Source: an uncultured Paracoccaceae bacterium (GTDB lineage: Bacteria; Pseudomonadota; Alphaproteobacteria; Rhodobacterales; Rhodobacteraceae). Taken from it: 64,000 bases of DNA. The DNA lies in assembly GCA_947500135.1 (NCBI GenBank), contig CANMQX010000006.1, positions 371,289 to 435,288 on the forward strand, read 5' to 3'. The notes below the pieces were generated by a model. It saw only the letters and a program-made list of their open reading frames with translations, was not told the origin of the DNA and made no database searches. Made by a program: the position numbers and the translations under genes. Each line of letters opens with the position of its first letter. Within the stretch, counting starts at the first letter, position 1. Below are positions 45,245 through 54,554 of the stretch, one piece after another.

Positions 45245-46012
45245 ATGCCATTCGAACCCATCCAACAAGAAAAACTGTCCCACGGCGTGATCCGCCAGAT
45301 CGAAGAACTGATCTTGCGCGGTATCCTGCGTCCGGGTGAACGCCTGCCCTCCGAACGGGAATTGAGCGAACGTATGGGCGTTTCGCGACCATCCTTGCGC
45401 GAGGCTTTGGCCGATCTTCAGGAGCGCGGATTACTGGCCTCTCGCGCCGGTGCAGGCGTCTACGTGGCCGATGTACTTGGGTCCGCATTTTCGCCCGCAT
45501 TGATCAAACTTTTCGCATCACATGACGACGCCGTTTTCGACTACCTCAGCTTTCGTCGCGATATGGAAGGGCTAGCCGCCGAACGGGCGGCCCGGCTTGC
45601 CAGCGACACCGACCTCAAAGTCATTGATACGATTTTCACCAAGATGGAAGCGGCGCATCAGAAACGCAATCCGGCCGATGAGGCGCATCTTGATGCCGAT
45701 TTTCACCTGTCGATCATTGAGGCAAGCCATAACATCGTCATGTTGCACATGATGCGTTCCATGTATGAACTGCTGCGCGAAGGTGTGTTCTACAACCGTG
45801 CGATCATGTTTAAACAACGCATGACGCGCGACGCATTGCTCGATCAGCATCGTGCCATCAATGATGCACTACAGGCGCGTGATCCTGCGGCCGCGCGCGC
45901 CGCAGTTGAGACGCATCTGCATTTCGTCAAGACCGCGCTGTCGGATCAGCAAAAGGCAGATCGAAACGAAACATTCGCACAAAAACGGTTTGAACATGAG
46001 GTCAAGCGCTAG
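45245..46012 (+). CDS. GntR/FadR-family transcription regulator
   Basis: A 255-residue regulator. A winged helix (about 8-75, PGERLPSERELSERMGVSRPSLREAL) precedes an all-helical FCD ligand domain (FRRDMEGLAAERAA, LDADFHLSIIEASHN, DQHRAINDALQARD). The His and Asp residues there fit metal-assisted binding of a carboxylic acid, as in PdhR/LldR. The target is unknown. GTG 45233 is an alternative start. Its 3' end overlaps the convergent CPBP gene by 11 bases. Confidence 0.92.
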   Translation: MPFEPIQQEKLSHGVIRQIEELILRGILRPGERLPSERELSERMGVSRPSLREALADLQERGLLASRAGAGVYVADVLGSAFSPALIKLFASHDDAVFDYLSFRRDMEGLAAERAARLASDTDLKVIDTIFTKMEAAHQKRNPADEAHLDADFHLSIIEASHNIVMLHMMRSMYELLREGVFYNRAIMFKQRMTRDALLDQHRAINDALQARDPAAARAAVETHLHFVKTALSDQQKADRNETFAQKRFEHEVKR

Positions 46013-46742
46013 CGCTACGACGCATCTCTGCGCTCCACATCGTCAGCGCAATAACGGCCTGCACCAATAGGCCCGTAAGGATCAGCGGTTGCGATACACC
46101 CAGATAATCGCCTGCAAACAAAGCAAGATCCCACAACCAATGCCAAATGATCAGCGGCCACAAATTCCCCAGGCGCAACGCCAGCGGCGCAAGAAAAAAA
46201 CCGACAATGAAGGTGAATGCCAATTGATAGATCATCACGCCCAATGGCAGCCCACCGAAAAAATTGACGGCATGTAACAGCGAGAACGCCACAGTACTTA
46301 GAAACATGGCCTGGATCACCGTCAAACTGGCCATCGCACCGCGCAGCAAGATACCCCTGAACAGCACCTCTTCAGAAAACCCAACAAGAAATGTGGTCAG
46401 CGTGATCCACCCAAGCAGCCGTACTTGGTCCGGCGTCAGATCACCGGAGGCGACAACCGGGACAATGCGGGCAACTATCATGAAAAGCACGATATACGCA
46501 GGCAGAAACCAAATCAGGGCAGACCATTTCATTGGCCCGAACCCAGCCTGCGCGAACCCAAAGAAACGCCAAATAATAAACAGGACTACCGAAACCAGCA
46601 CCAACTCGGTCGCCCAGAAGTGACTGATCATCAAGGGCGTACCATAAACGGTATCATAGACACGCACCGTGATCGCCATGCCGATCGCAACAACCGCCAG
46701 GTAGATCGCGGTCGCCACTAGTCCAACCTTTAGGCTTGGCAT
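46002..46742 (-). CDS. CPBP-family membrane protease
   Basis: A 246-residue membrane protein with six to eight hydrophobic segments. The CPBP (Abi/CAAX-like) glutamic protease motifs are SEEVLFRGIL, FSLLHAVNFF and the late IIWHWLWD. Substrate unknown; bacterial members are linked to bacteriocin immunity or membrane protein processing. It stands alone, 127 bases downstream of the atp operon. Confidence 0.9.
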   Translation of the reverse strand: MPSLKVGLVATAIYLAVVAIGMAITVRVYDTVYGTPLMISHFWATELVLVSVVLFIIWRFFGFAQAGFGPMKWSALIWFLPAYIVLFMIVARIVPVVASGDLTPDQVRLLGWITLTTFLVGFSEEVLFRGILLRGAMASLTVIQAMFLSTVAFSLLHAVNFFGGLPLGVMIYQLAFTFIVGFFLAPLALRLGNLWPLIIWHWLWDLALFAGDYLGVSQPLILTGLLVQAVIALTMWSAEMRRSASA

Positions 46743-46801
46743 GCAAAATCCTCTGCAATACCCCCAAGGGAGAAAATCAATAGGATGAGGTGCGGTGTCA
46801 A

Positions 46802-46837
46802 TGAAAAAGCCCGGATGCGGTCAAGGCATCCGGGCTT
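46802..46837 (-). terminator. Rho-independent terminator of the atp F0 operon
   Basis: On the reverse strand a perfect 12-bp stem (AAGCCCGGATGC, 46837-46826, with its complement at 46818-46807) has a seven-base loop. The T-run at its end (TTTTT, 46808-46804) completes it. It starts 33 bases after the atpF stop. Confidence 0.93.
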
Positions 46838-46869
46838 CTCGGGAAATCCACCAATATACATACTGGCCG

Positions 46870-47430
46870 TTAGTGAAGCTTTTCACCAACAGTAGCGATG
46901 GCATCATCAATCAGCCCACCGGCTGCCTTGGCGTCCATCTGTTTGGCCATGACGTCCTTGGCAGCGCCAACAGCCACGGCAATTGCCTGATCCCGCACGT
47001 CCTTGACGGCAGAAGCTTGCGCACTGGCAATCTGTTCCTCTGCGGCTGCCAAACGGCGTGTGATTGATGCCGCGATATCATCCTTGGCAGCGGCGGCAGC
47101 GTTTGTTGCTTCTTCCTTGGCCGAGGCAACGATCCGGTCCGCCTGTTCCTGCACTTCCTTTTGCTTGCGCTCGTAAGTGGCCAGCAAAGATTGCGCCTCT
47201 TCGCGCAGCGCCTTGGCTTCGTCCAGTTCGGATTTGATACTTTCGGCACGCTTGTCGAGCATGCCGCCCACCAGGTCTGGCACTTTGTAGTAAAGCATAA
47301 TGCCGATGAAGATCAGGAATGCGATAGATACAACAAAATCGGTGTTGCCCAACGAAAAGAACGGTTTATCACCGGCGGCCAGCGCGGGTGAGGCCGCAAG
47401 GGCAAAAAGGGTGGTGAGCGTAAATCTCAT
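46870..47430 (-). CDS. atpF: ATP synthase F0 subunit b
   Basis: A 186-residue subunit with a short hydrophobic leader (LTTLFALAASPALAAG), a membrane helix (FVVSIAFLIFIGIMLYY) and a long coiled coil (about 60-160). It is one half of the b/b' peripheral stalk of photosynthetic-type bacteria. Last gene of the F0 operon, four bases after b'. Confidence 0.95.
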   Translation of the reverse strand: MRFTLTTLFALAASPALAAGDKPFFSLGNTDFVVSIAFLIFIGIMLYYKVPDLVGGMLDKRAESIKSELDEAKALREEAQSLLATYERKQKEVQEQADRIVASAKEEATNAAAAAKDDIAASITRRLAAAEEQIASAQASAVKDVRDQAIAVAVGAAKDVMAKQMDAKAAGGLIDDAIATVGEKLH

Positions 47431-47434
47431 ATCG

Positions 47435-47980
47435 TTACCCTTTCATCCGTGCATTCACCGCAGCGGTGATGGTTTTTGCATCAGCAGCACCGCCCATGGC
47501 AGCAACCAATTCCTTGGCTGTATCCCTGGCAACTTGCGTCACGCTTTTGACAGCGCCGTCACGAATTTCAGCAATCGCTGCTTCGCTTTCGGCAGTCTTG
47601 GCCGCAATCTCGGCGTCGGCTTTTTGTAGCTCAACATCCAGTTCGGCTTGAATTTCGGCTTTCGCTTCGGCGACAATCTTGGCCGCTTCGGCGCGTGCAT
47701 CGACCAGCGCCTTTTCATAGGCGGCTTCGGCCTCTGCTGCTTTGTTCTTCAACTCTTCAGCTGCGGCAATATCGTTTGTGATTGTGCCAGACCGTTCGGC
47801 AAGAACGGCACCAATGCGCGGCAGCGCAATACGTGACATCACAAAATAAATCGCAATCAACGTAACCACCAGCCAGAAAATCTGGTTGGGCATCCAATCC
47901 GCGCAAAGCTGCGGCATACCAAGGGCAGAACCCCCTGCATCGACGCAAGTTCCGACGGCTTCTGTTGTTTCTGTTGCCAT
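47435..47980 (-). CDS. atpX: ATP synthase F0 subunit b'
   Basis: A 181-residue b' subunit. A membrane helix ([24 protein letters not shown]) follows about 30 polar residues, then an Ala/Glu-rich coiled coil (about 60-160). The separate b and b' genes are typical of Rhodobacterales. It lies 74 bases after atpE. Confidence 0.94.
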   Translation of the reverse strand: MATETTEAVGTCVDAGGSALGMPQLCADWMPNQIFWLVVTLIAIYFVMSRIALPRIGAVLAERSGTITNDIAAAEELKNKAAEAEAAYEKALVDARAEAAKIVAEAKAEIQAELDVELQKADAEIAAKTAESEAAIAEIRDGAVKSVTQVARDTAKELVAAMGGAADAKTITAAVNARMKG

Positions 47981-48054
47981 GATGGCCCCCGAATACCTTG
48001 AAAATTTACTGGCAGGTCAATCAGACCTGCCAGCCGTAAGGATATGGGTTCTGC

Positions 48055-48282
48055 TTAGCCGACGGCAAACATCAGCAGAAGCGACACGAGGAACGCAAAG
48101 ATCCCCAAAGCTTCGGCAAATGCCAGACCAATGAACAATGTTGCTGTTTGACCAGCAGCAGCGGATGGGTTGCGCAATGCGCCTGCCAGATAGTTACCGG
48201 CCACGGTGCCAACACCGATAGCAGCGGCACCAGAACCGATTGCAGCCAGACCAGCGCCGATATGAGCGAGTTCGCCTTCCAT
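48055..48282 (-). CDS. atpE: ATP synthase F0 subunit c
   Basis: A 75-residue proteolipid. Two membrane helices flank a polar loop (ALRNPSAA). The proton-binding acid is E in [13 protein letters not shown], on the second helix. A glycine-rich first helix ([15 protein letters not shown]) packs the ring. Several copies form the rotor. Confidence 0.96.
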   Translation of the reverse strand: MEGELAHIGAGLAAIGSGAAAIGVGTVAGNYLAGALRNPSAAAGQTATLFIGLAFAEALGIFAFLVSLLLMFAVG

Positions 48283-48327
48283 GATTTTTCTCCTTACGAT
48301 GGAATTTGAGTAGTTTGTGTTCGCAAC

Positions 48328-49080
48328 TTAGTGTGCAGGATGCAGCGCATCTTTCAGATACACACAAGTCAGAATGGTGAATACGTAGGCCTGGATGCCG
48401 GCCACGAGGACCTCCAAACCATAAATTGCAACGATGCCAAAGATCGCGACCGGGCTGACCAGTGTCAGGGCGGCAAAGCCCGCAAACACTTTCAGAACCG
48501 CGTGGCCCGCCATGATGTTACCAGCCAAACGAATGGAGTGGCTGACAGGGCGCACGAAGTAGGAAATCACCTCGATCACCGCAATGATCGGCCGCAGGAT
48601 TGCTGGGGCGTCAGACATCCAGAAAAGGCCAAGGAACGACGCGCCGTTTTTGACAAAGCCAAGGATTGTCACACAAATAAACACCCCAAAACCAAGCACC
48701 GCTGTCACAGCGATCATTGATGTCGGACTATAAGACATCGGGATCAAGGCCAGATAGTTGGCGAACAAGATGAACAAGAACAGCGTCATGATGTAGGGGA
48801 AATATTTTACCCCATCTTTCCCCGTCACATCCTCGACCATCTTGTAGATAAAGCCGTAGATCAACTCACCAATGGATTGCAGACGTGTCGGTATCACCGC
48901 GCGACCCCGGCTACCCAGCACAAACACGCCAACGATGGCAAGCAAAGCGATAGCCATCCACAGCGTTACATTTGTCGGCGTATACCAGTGCACCGGTCCA
49001 TCACCGAACAGCGGCTTGACGATAAACTGATCTAGCGGATGAAAAACCAGACCACCTTCTGCTTTGTCTTCAGTCGCCAC
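48328..49080 (-). CDS. atpB: ATP synthase F0 subunit a
   Basis: A 250-residue stator subunit with six membrane helices. The essential Arg is in [15 protein letters not shown] chose GTG 49080 (reading [15 protein letters not shown]), which overlaps atpI by 11 bases and has GAGG upstream; the ATG at 49107 would extend farther into atpI. Confidence 0.95.
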   Translation of the reverse strand: MATEDKAEGGLVFHPLDQFIVKPLFGDGPVHWYTPTNVTLWMAIALLAIVGVFVLGSRGRAVIPTRLQSIGELIYGFIYKMVEDVTGKDGVKYFPYIMTLFLFILFANYLALIPMSYSPTSMIAVTAVLGFGVFICVTILGFVKNGASFLGLFWMSDAPAILRPIIAVIEVISYFVRPVSHSIRLAGNIMAGHAVLKVFAGFAALTLVSPVAIFGIVAIYGLEVLVAGIQAYVFTILTCVYLKDALHPAH

Positions 49081-49408
49081 GTGCGTCGCCCTCGTCCTTA
49101 CTGGCATCGGCCAGTTGTATTTCCTGCACTTCCTTGGCGGATCGCATCATGGTCAAAACACCAGCCGCGAGGCCAAAAAATATGAACAGCACCATCAAGA
49201 AAGGTTGCGTACCAAAAAGCACATCCAACCCGTATCCGATGCCAAATCCGATGCCGAGACCGGATACGAGCTCTATCACCATCCGCCAGGCCAGTTGCGC
49301 CTGAGAATAGTGCTCCTCCGCATGATCCTTGATGTCTTCGGGCTGTTTGAGCGCCGCGATTTTCTCTTCCAGCGCCTTCAAGCGGTCGGGATCGAGATCA
49401 TCAGACAT
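49070..49408 (-). CDS. atpI: AtpI/AtpZ family protein
   Basis: A 112-residue membrane protein with two hydrophobic helices ([24 protein letters not shown] and [18 protein letters not shown]) and charged ends. It is linked with c-ring assembly or Mg transport in other bacteria. First gene of the F0 operon. Confidence 0.92.
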   Translation of the reverse strand: MSDDLDPDRLKALEEKIAALKQPEDIKDHAEEHYSQAQLAWRMVIELVSGLGIGFGIGYGLDVLFGTQPFLMVLFIFFGLAAGVLTMMRSAKEVQEIQLADASKDEGDARGD

Positions 49409-49437
49409 AGATTTGGACCCTTTGAAAGGTTGGACAT

Positions 49438-49466
49438 GGTCTAGGGCGGCGGTCAGGTAGAGTCAA
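49438..49466 (-). promoter_or_regulatory. Candidate sigma-70 promoter of the atp F0 operon
   Basis: On the reverse strand TTGACT (49466-49461) and TAGACC (49443-49438) are 17 bases apart. The -35 matches 5 of 6; the -10 is weak. It lies 29 bases before the atpI ATG. Confidence 0.45.
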
Positions 49467-49583
49467 GTTGCACAGATGCACTGTCAAATCATTGCTTTAT
49501 ATGTATATTTTTGGTGCCTCGCTCACTTCAGCTGCTGCATTTCTTACCCGATACCGCTACAGGACATTCAACCGATCAGTTGA

Positions 49584-50471
49584 CTATTCCGTGACAGACC
49601 GAAGCGCACTGCTTTGATCCAACAACCAGTCACGGAACAACCGGACCGCGCTGCGGCGCGTCACACCTTCGGCAGAAACAAGGTGATAACTCCCCATGCG
49701 AAAACCGATATCTGAGCATTGAACAAGCCGCCCGCGCGCGACGTCAATCTCTGTAACCTCGCTCGATACCAGCAACACGCCGTGCCCGGCCAATGCGGAT
49801 TCGTAGACCAATCGCGCCCGCATCCGCCAATCTGACGCCGGATTTTCCGGTGGTGGGCATCCAGCCAAGCCAGCCCAACGCTGCCATGTATCTTCATGCC
49901 TGTCCCGCAACAGCGGCAATTGCAAAAGCGCCATCGGGGAAAGCTGTGTGGAAACAAGCTCAGGCGCCGCGAATGGATAAAGCGGCGCATTGCTCAACAA
50001 AGGCGCCGTCTGGTTCTGTGGTCCCGCGTGGAAAAAGCGTAATGCAAGGTCAGCCTCATACCGTTCAATGTTCACCTTGGTCTGGCTGGCATGCAGCCGC
50101 AACTCAACATCTGGAAACCGCGCATAAAAATCACCAAGTCGCGGGACAAGCCATTTCATTGCGAATAGCGGTTCAGCATCGACGGTCACTTGCCCCGCCG
50201 GACGCTGGCTAAACACCTCCGACGCCTCGGCAATTTCATCGAAGGCGGGTGTGAGCGTTTCGAGATAGCGAATCCCGGCCTGCGTCAATGTCACCCCGCG
50301 CGGCAAATCCCGGAACAGTTGCACACCCATCCGATCCTCCAACCCGCGTACATGGCGGCTAACCGCAGAATGGCTCACGCCAAGCTCATCAGCAGCCCGG
50401 CTGAAACTCTGGTGTCGCCCCGCCGCTTCGAACGCGCGCAGAGCGTTTAATGGAGGAAGCGAACGCGCCAT
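49584..50471 (-). CDS. LysR-family regulator (GcvA-like)
   Basis: A 295-residue LysR protein. The winged helix is LPPLNALRAFEAAGRHQSFSRAADELGVS-type (residues 5-33), then the dimer helix and a periplasmic-binding-protein-like effector domain from about 95. It matches the GcvA subgroup. ATG 50471 is the family start; 50543 adds an unrelated leader. It diverges from a DUF1127 gene, a common pairing. Confidence 0.93.
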   Translation of the reverse strand: MARSLPPLNALRAFEAAGRHQSFSRAADELGVSHSAVSRHVRGLEDRMGVQLFRDLPRGVTLTQAGIRYLETLTPAFDEIAEASEVFSQRPAGQVTVDAEPLFAMKWLVPRLGDFYARFPDVELRLHASQTKVNIERYEADLALRFFHAGPQNQTAPLLSNAPLYPFAAPELVSTQLSPMALLQLPLLRDRHEDTWQRWAGLAGCPPPENPASDWRMRARLVYESALAGHGVLLVSSEVTEIDVARGRLVQCSDIGFRMGSYHLVSAEGVTRRSAVRLFRDWLLDQSSALRSVTE

Positions 50472-50522
50472 AGAAAAAGCGTGCCTTTTTTGCACAAGAA
50501 CTGTCAAGAAATTGACTTTGAT

Positions 50523-50768
50523 ATGCGCAAAGAGTTGCTGCACCTTACCCTGAGCCGAACACCAACGATGACAGGAAAAGCCATAAAATTAGTGACTGCA
50601 TTGGCAGGCATATGGAAGCGGCTTGCCAAGTGCATGCGACAACGGCAAACTAGATTACCTAAAGATATAAGTGATAATATTGCACGGGATATCGGCATGC
50701 ATGATGCGGAGCTTGAGAGACACCGGTTTGTCTGGCCGTCGGAGTCAAAAGATCGTCCATTGTTATGA
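50523..50768 (+). CDS. DUF1127 small protein
   Basis: An 81-residue protein whose C-terminal part (RLPKDISDNIARDIGMHDAE) is the DUF1127 domain. In other alphaproteobacteria such proteins are RNA-binding regulators. Start is uncertain: 50481 or 50568 are in frame, none with a good ribosome site. Divergent from the LysR gene by 51 bases. Confidence 0.72.
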   Translation: MRKELLHLTLSRTPTMTGKAIKLVTALAGIWKRLAKCMRQRQTRLPKDISDNIARDIGMHDAELERHRFVWPSESKDRPLL

Positions 50769-50810
50769 AACGCTGGTCCGGCAGCACAATGGTTGCTAGG
50801 ACTGCGCGCC

Positions 50811-51137
50811 ATGACCCAACCGCTCGACATCATCTTTGCGGCCCTTGCCGACCCAACGCGTCGTAACATCCTTGCGATGTTGCTGGAAGATGACATGGCA
50901 GTGACGGACGTGGCCGAACCGTTTGAGATGTCTCTTGCCGCAGTATCGAAGCATCTGACCGTGCTCACGGCCGCCGGGCTGATCAGCCAGGAAAAACGCG
51001 GACGCGTCAAATGGTGTAAGCTGGAACCGGATGCGCTACGCGAAGCTTCGGTCTGGATGCAAGGATTTGGCCAAATGGGATCAGTCGACTTGGACGCATT
51101 CGAAGCCTTCCTGGATCGCGAGCTTGATCAGGATTAA
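50811..51137 (+). CDS. ArsR-family helix-turn-helix regulator
   Basis: A 108-residue winged-helix regulator. The fold shows LADPTRRNILAMLL, the recognition helix MSLAAVSKHLTVLTAAG and the wing KRGRVKWCKL. It has no obvious metal-binding Cys set, as it belongs to the SdpR/YczG-like group. It is not followed by an effector gene on the same strand; perhaps it is autoregulated. Confidence 0.9.
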   Translation: MTQPLDIIFAALADPTRRNILAMLLEDDMAVTDVAEPFEMSLAAVSKHLTVLTAAGLISQEKRGRVKWCKLEPDALREASVWMQGFGQMGSVDLDAFEAFLDRELDQD

Positions 51138-51147
51138 CCAGCAACCC

Positions 51148-51163
51148 CGCCGCTAACGCGGCG
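51148..51163. terminator. Hairpin between convergent ArsR and cheD genes
   Basis: CGCCGC (51148-51153) pairs with GCGGCG (51158-51163), loop TAAC. No T-run on either strand, so it is only a possible terminator. Confidence 0.4.
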
Positions 51164-51209
51164 CGATAGCCACACGCCATTGCCGCTCGACTTACCTTGG
51201 ATCAACTGG

Positions 51210-51749
51210 TCAAAACAGAGTGATGTCGGACCGAACTGGCCTTACCGGCTGCGCATTCTCAATGGTCGCACTAACCCCGGCGATCTGCAGTTGCTTTGCC
51301 GCACCCGTCGTCGGGTAGAACCGTATCCGACGGGCATTTGTTCCGCCAAGGCTTTGCGACACGCAACGAATTCTCTCGCGCTGCAAGAAATCACAGGCAA
51401 ACTGCGCGTTTGAGGCCCCGATATCCGTTGCATGATTGATAATCCGTGCCCCGCCAAAAACTTTGGCCTCCAGCCTGCTCCTTTTTGCACCCGCCTGAAG
51501 CACCTTGTTGATAAGCAGCTCCATTGCGTTCACGCCATATCGCAGATCATTGTCAGCGACATCGCCCTGACGCGCCAAAAGGAAATGGTTCATCCCCCCG
51601 ACGCCGACTGTGGCGTCAAATAGACACACGGACACACAAGACCCCAATACTGTCGTGATAATCACATTCGGATCGGCCGTCACAAAAAAATCGCCCTGAA
51701 CAACGGTGACGATATCAACATCATCTGTCTGGGGAACTGATAGACTCAC
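51210..51749 (-). CDS. cheD: Chemoreceptor glutamine deamidase CheD
   Basis: A 179-residue CheD. The catalytic Cys is in VLGSCVSVCLFD and the His in GGMNHFLLA. It deamidates glutamines of chemoreceptors. Start is GTG 51749, overlapping the cheB stop (GTGA). Last gene of the chemotaxis cluster. Confidence 0.94.
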   Translation of the reverse strand: MSLSVPQTDDVDIVTVVQGDFFVTADPNVIITTVLGSCVSVCLFDATVGVGGMNHFLLARQGDVADNDLRYGVNAMELLINKVLQAGAKRSRLEAKVFGGARIINHATDIGASNAQFACDFLQRERIRCVSQSLGGTNARRIRFYPTTGAAKQLQIAGVSATIENAQPVRPVRSDITLF

Positions 51750-52747
51750 ACCCGAGCCCTCACTTCAGCGGATCGCAACAAGGTTGGACCCATCTTGGCC
51801 AACGGCACGACTTCATCAATCCCACCAAGCTCTGCCGCAACACGCGGCATTCCGTAGACCACGCAGGATGCTTCGTCTTGCCCAATCGTGTGCGCACCCG
51901 CCCGACGCAATTCGGCTATCCCGTGTGCTCCATCTCGGCCCATGCCTGTTAACAATGCAGCCGTCACATTTTTTGCAATGTGCTTGGCGGAATTAAAAAG
52001 CGCATCAATTGATGGACGATGTCCGAACACCAAATCTGCAGTTGAAAGCAAAATCCGCGGAGTGCGCGTTGGCTGAATTTGTAGATGCACACCGTCGTCA
52101 GGCGCAAGATATACATTACCAGACTCGATTGTCGCCCCATCCACACCGGCACATACATTCGCCGCAGTGCAACCATCAAGCAAGCGGATCAAGCTTCGGG
52201 AAAAACGCCCACCAGTATGTTGCACAATCAGTGTTGGCGGACAGTCATTCGGAAAGTAACCCAGAACATCCAACAACGCGTCAACCCCGCCGGTGGATGC
52301 CCCAATAAGGATTAGCCTTTTCTTATCGTAGTCCGCCCCAGATGAGATATATCGATCCGCACTGCGATTTGACGGCATTTCGGAGCCCGAAACCAACGCC
52401 TTTCTTAGCGCGACTTCTGTTAAATCCTCCTCCGGCAGGCGATCAAAGCCCTCGGTCATTATTAACCCGCGACGTCCTCCGTCAGCATTCGGTCCAATGG
52501 TGACAATGATGCAGCCTATCTTCAATATCTTTAGCATTGACCCAAGCAGTTCGAATTCTGGACAATCGGCCAGTTCAGCCGATAAAAGCACACAATCGGG
52601 TTTATTATGCTCTGCAAAATCGTAGGTTTGGGATAGGTCAGAAACAACTTTCTCGACATGCATAACCGCCGAACTGTTGAAACGCGCCACTATTCGATCA
52701 GCCATGCCCGGGAAACTGCTGGCAACTAGAAGGCGCATTTCATTCAT
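51746..52747 (-). CDS. cheB: CheB methylesterase with degenerate receiver
   Basis: A 333-residue protein. The C-terminal methylesterase is intact: S151 in GASTGG, H177 in IVQHTGG and D272 in GMGRDGA. The N-terminal receiver-like part has lost the phosphorylation site: where CheB proteins have LLDVEMP, this one reads LLSAELA (S56 for Asp), and the acidic VDDS start is VASSF. It thus cannot be switched on by CheA in the usual way. The start lies 142 bases from the preceding gene, so it may have its own promoter. Confidence 0.93.
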   Translation of the reverse strand: MNEMRLLVASSFPGMADRIVARFNSSAVMHVEKVVSDLSQTYDFAEHNKPDCVLLSAELADCPEFELLGSMLKILKIGCIIVTIGPNADGGRRGLIMTEGFDRLPEEDLTEVALRKALVSGSEMPSNRSADRYISSGADYDKKRLILIGASTGGVDALLDVLGYFPNDCPPTLIVQHTGGRFSRSLIRLLDGCTAANVCAGVDGATIESGNVYLAPDDGVHLQIQPTRTPRILLSTADLVFGHRPSIDALFNSAKHIAKNVTAALLTGMGRDGAHGIAELRRAGAHTIGQDEASCVVYGMPRVAAELGGIDEVVPLAKMGPTLLRSAEVRARV

Positions 52748-52889
52748 TCCTCGTGGTCCAAAATTGCAACGTCACATGCATTGGTCTCAAACAATCCCGA
52801 GCCGCTTTGATCCTATCTTTGTCACCTAATCCGCATTTTGTGATTATGTCTAAAGTACTGGTTAGTGAAATATACCGTCCTCGTCAGGC

Positions 52890-53264
52890 TTAAAATAGTG
52901 AAACCTTGGCAAAATTTGTGGTTTTCCCATGTTGAGAGTACTCAGCAGAGTCAGCCAATGCTCCTCTTATCCATTCCAAACGCACCAATGGAACAGTTGT
53001 GTCTAGACTTACTCTCAGGTCTTCAGGAAATTCGGCCTGGCAACGTATCATAAACTGCGCGAGTTCCTCGATTGACTGAAGCGCGATGTCTAGATTTTGA
53101 AGTTTCATCTTTTGGCCCGCTATGTAGTCGTCCTCTTCCGACAACGTAGCAACGCAACTTTCAAGTTCTGAAAAAATGAAACCAATTTCTCGACAGACGA
53201 AACCCATGCGTTCAAATAGAACGTTCACGTGAACATCCCCGACCGGTGTTGTTTCGCTCATCAT
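52890..53264 (-). CDS. Small unknown chemotaxis-cluster protein
   Basis: A 124-residue, probably all-helical protein (MGFVCREIGFIFSELESCVA, MKLQNLDIALQSIEELAQFM). I do not recognise a family. It overlaps the cheY-like gene stop (ATGA), so the two are coupled. The bundle-like pattern and position suggest a CheY partner, such as a phosphatase or adaptor, but it lacks an obvious CheZ motif. Confidence 0.8.
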   Translation of the reverse strand: MMSETTPVGDVHVNVLFERMGFVCREIGFIFSELESCVATLSEEDDYIAGQKMKLQNLDIALQSIEELAQFMIRCQAEFPEDLRVSLDTTVPLVRLEWIRGALADSAEYSQHGKTTNFAKVSLF

Positions 53265-53647
53265 AGCCGCCCAACAACACTTTCAATGCACTGTTTCATA
53301 CTCGCTGTCGAAAACGGTTTTTTGATGATGTTGTTTAAACCAAGAGCCTTGCCTCTCGAAACAATATCCGCTGTTGGATTGCCAGTAACAAGAATAAAGC
53401 CAATACGCGTCGTCGATCGGTTCTGACGCAAAGATTTTAGCAGTTCCAACCCATCCATACCTGGCATATTATAATCTGATAAAACCAAATGCACCGGATC
53501 GGTAACAAGCTTATTAAATGCAACGCGCCCATCATTTTCAGCTTGGTTCTTCCAAATTCCCATTTCCTCGATAGACTGAATGAGAAGTCCACGGCTGACG
53601 CCCATATCGTCGACTACCATGACACGCAAAGTATCTTTTAAGCTCAT
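53261..53647 (-). CDS. CheY-like response regulator (second)
   Basis: A 128-residue single-domain receiver. D13/D14, phosphoacceptor D58 (VLSDYNMPGMDG), Thr in ILVTGN and Lys in IIKKPF complete the site. It differs clearly from the first CheY of the cluster and lies in its AT-rich part. Coupled to the small unknown protein. Confidence 0.93.
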   Translation of the reverse strand: MSLKDTLRVMVVDDMGVSRGLLIQSIEEMGIWKNQAENDGRVAFNKLVTDPVHLVLSDYNMPGMDGLELLKSLRQNRSTTRIGFILVTGNPTADIVSRGKALGLNNIIKKPFSTASMKQCIESVVGRL

Positions 53648-53684
53648 TCTCTTATCCTTTTCTTCCGCCGCTTGTCATGATTCG

Positions 53685-54554
53685 TCAGTGTAATTTTTGA
53701 TAGGCAGTCACACCAATACTGCGGAATTGGTCTACTGCATCGCCAGACAGGCGCTCCGAATGACCAATCATGAGGCATCCATCTGGCACAAGAGTCTCCG
53801 CGAACCGCGACCACAGTTTGGTTTGCGTAGCTTTGTCAAAATAGATCGCCGTGTTCCGACACATTATTACATCAAAGGGCCTGCGCATCGGCCACGCGTT
53901 GATTAGATTCAGTTCCGCAAATGTGATCAAATCACGGAGTTCTTCACGAATAAGGAAACTGTTCCCTTGGGGATCCACCTCACTTATCATATTTGTATGG
54001 GTGGTCCCATCGATTGCGTCGAGTTGGTCTTTGGGATACTCCCCCCTCTTCGCCGTCTTTAAAACCATCGGATCAATATCTGATGCCAATATCTTAAGAT
54101 CTAGCCGATGCGCTTCGGGGCATATGTCCAAAACTGTGTTTGCGAGACAATAGGCTTCCTGTCCGGTTGAACACGCGGCGGACCAGAGGCGCACGCATGC
54201 GCCGTTTCTCGCGCGTTCAATGATTGGGGGCAGCACTTCATTTCTCAGTTGTTCAAAATGGTGCTTTTCCCGAAAAAAATGCGTCACATTTGTTGTTAAG
54301 GCAGAAAGAAGATATGTATTTTCCTTGTTACCAGTGGGGTCCTGAAGTAAATTGCAATATTCACGAAAACTGCCTAGTCTTAAATCACGAACTCTTCGGG
54401 CTAGCCTCGAATAAACCAGTGGCTTTTTCGATTCCTGTAATGAAATACCGTACTCGTCACATACAAGATTTGCGATCATTCTAAAATCAGCATCCGTAAA
54501 ATCGTACTCTTTTTCAACTGCATGATATTTTTCAACTTTACCAACGGCATTCAT
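53685..54554 (-). CDS. cheR: Chemotaxis methyltransferase CheR
   Basis: A 289-residue SAM-dependent methyltransferase that methylates receptor glutamates. It has the N-terminal helical domain, TNVTHFFREKHHF, VRLWSAACSTGQEAYCLA, LKILASDIDPMVL and VIMCRNTAIYFDK. The start overlaps the cheW stop (ATGA). Third base and overall composition are AT-rich compared with cheA. Confidence 0.95.
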   Translation of the reverse strand: MNAVGKVEKYHAVEKEYDFTDADFRMIANLVCDEYGISLQESKKPLVYSRLARRVRDLRLGSFREYCNLLQDPTGNKENTYLLSALTTNVTHFFREKHHFEQLRNEVLPPIIERARNGACVRLWSAACSTGQEAYCLANTVLDICPEAHRLDLKILASDIDPMVLKTAKRGEYPKDQLDAIDGTTHTNMISEVDPQGNSFLIREELRDLITFAELNLINAWPMRRPFDVIMCRNTAIYFDKATQTKLWSRFAETLVPDGCLMIGHSERLSGDAVDQFRSIGVTAYQKLH

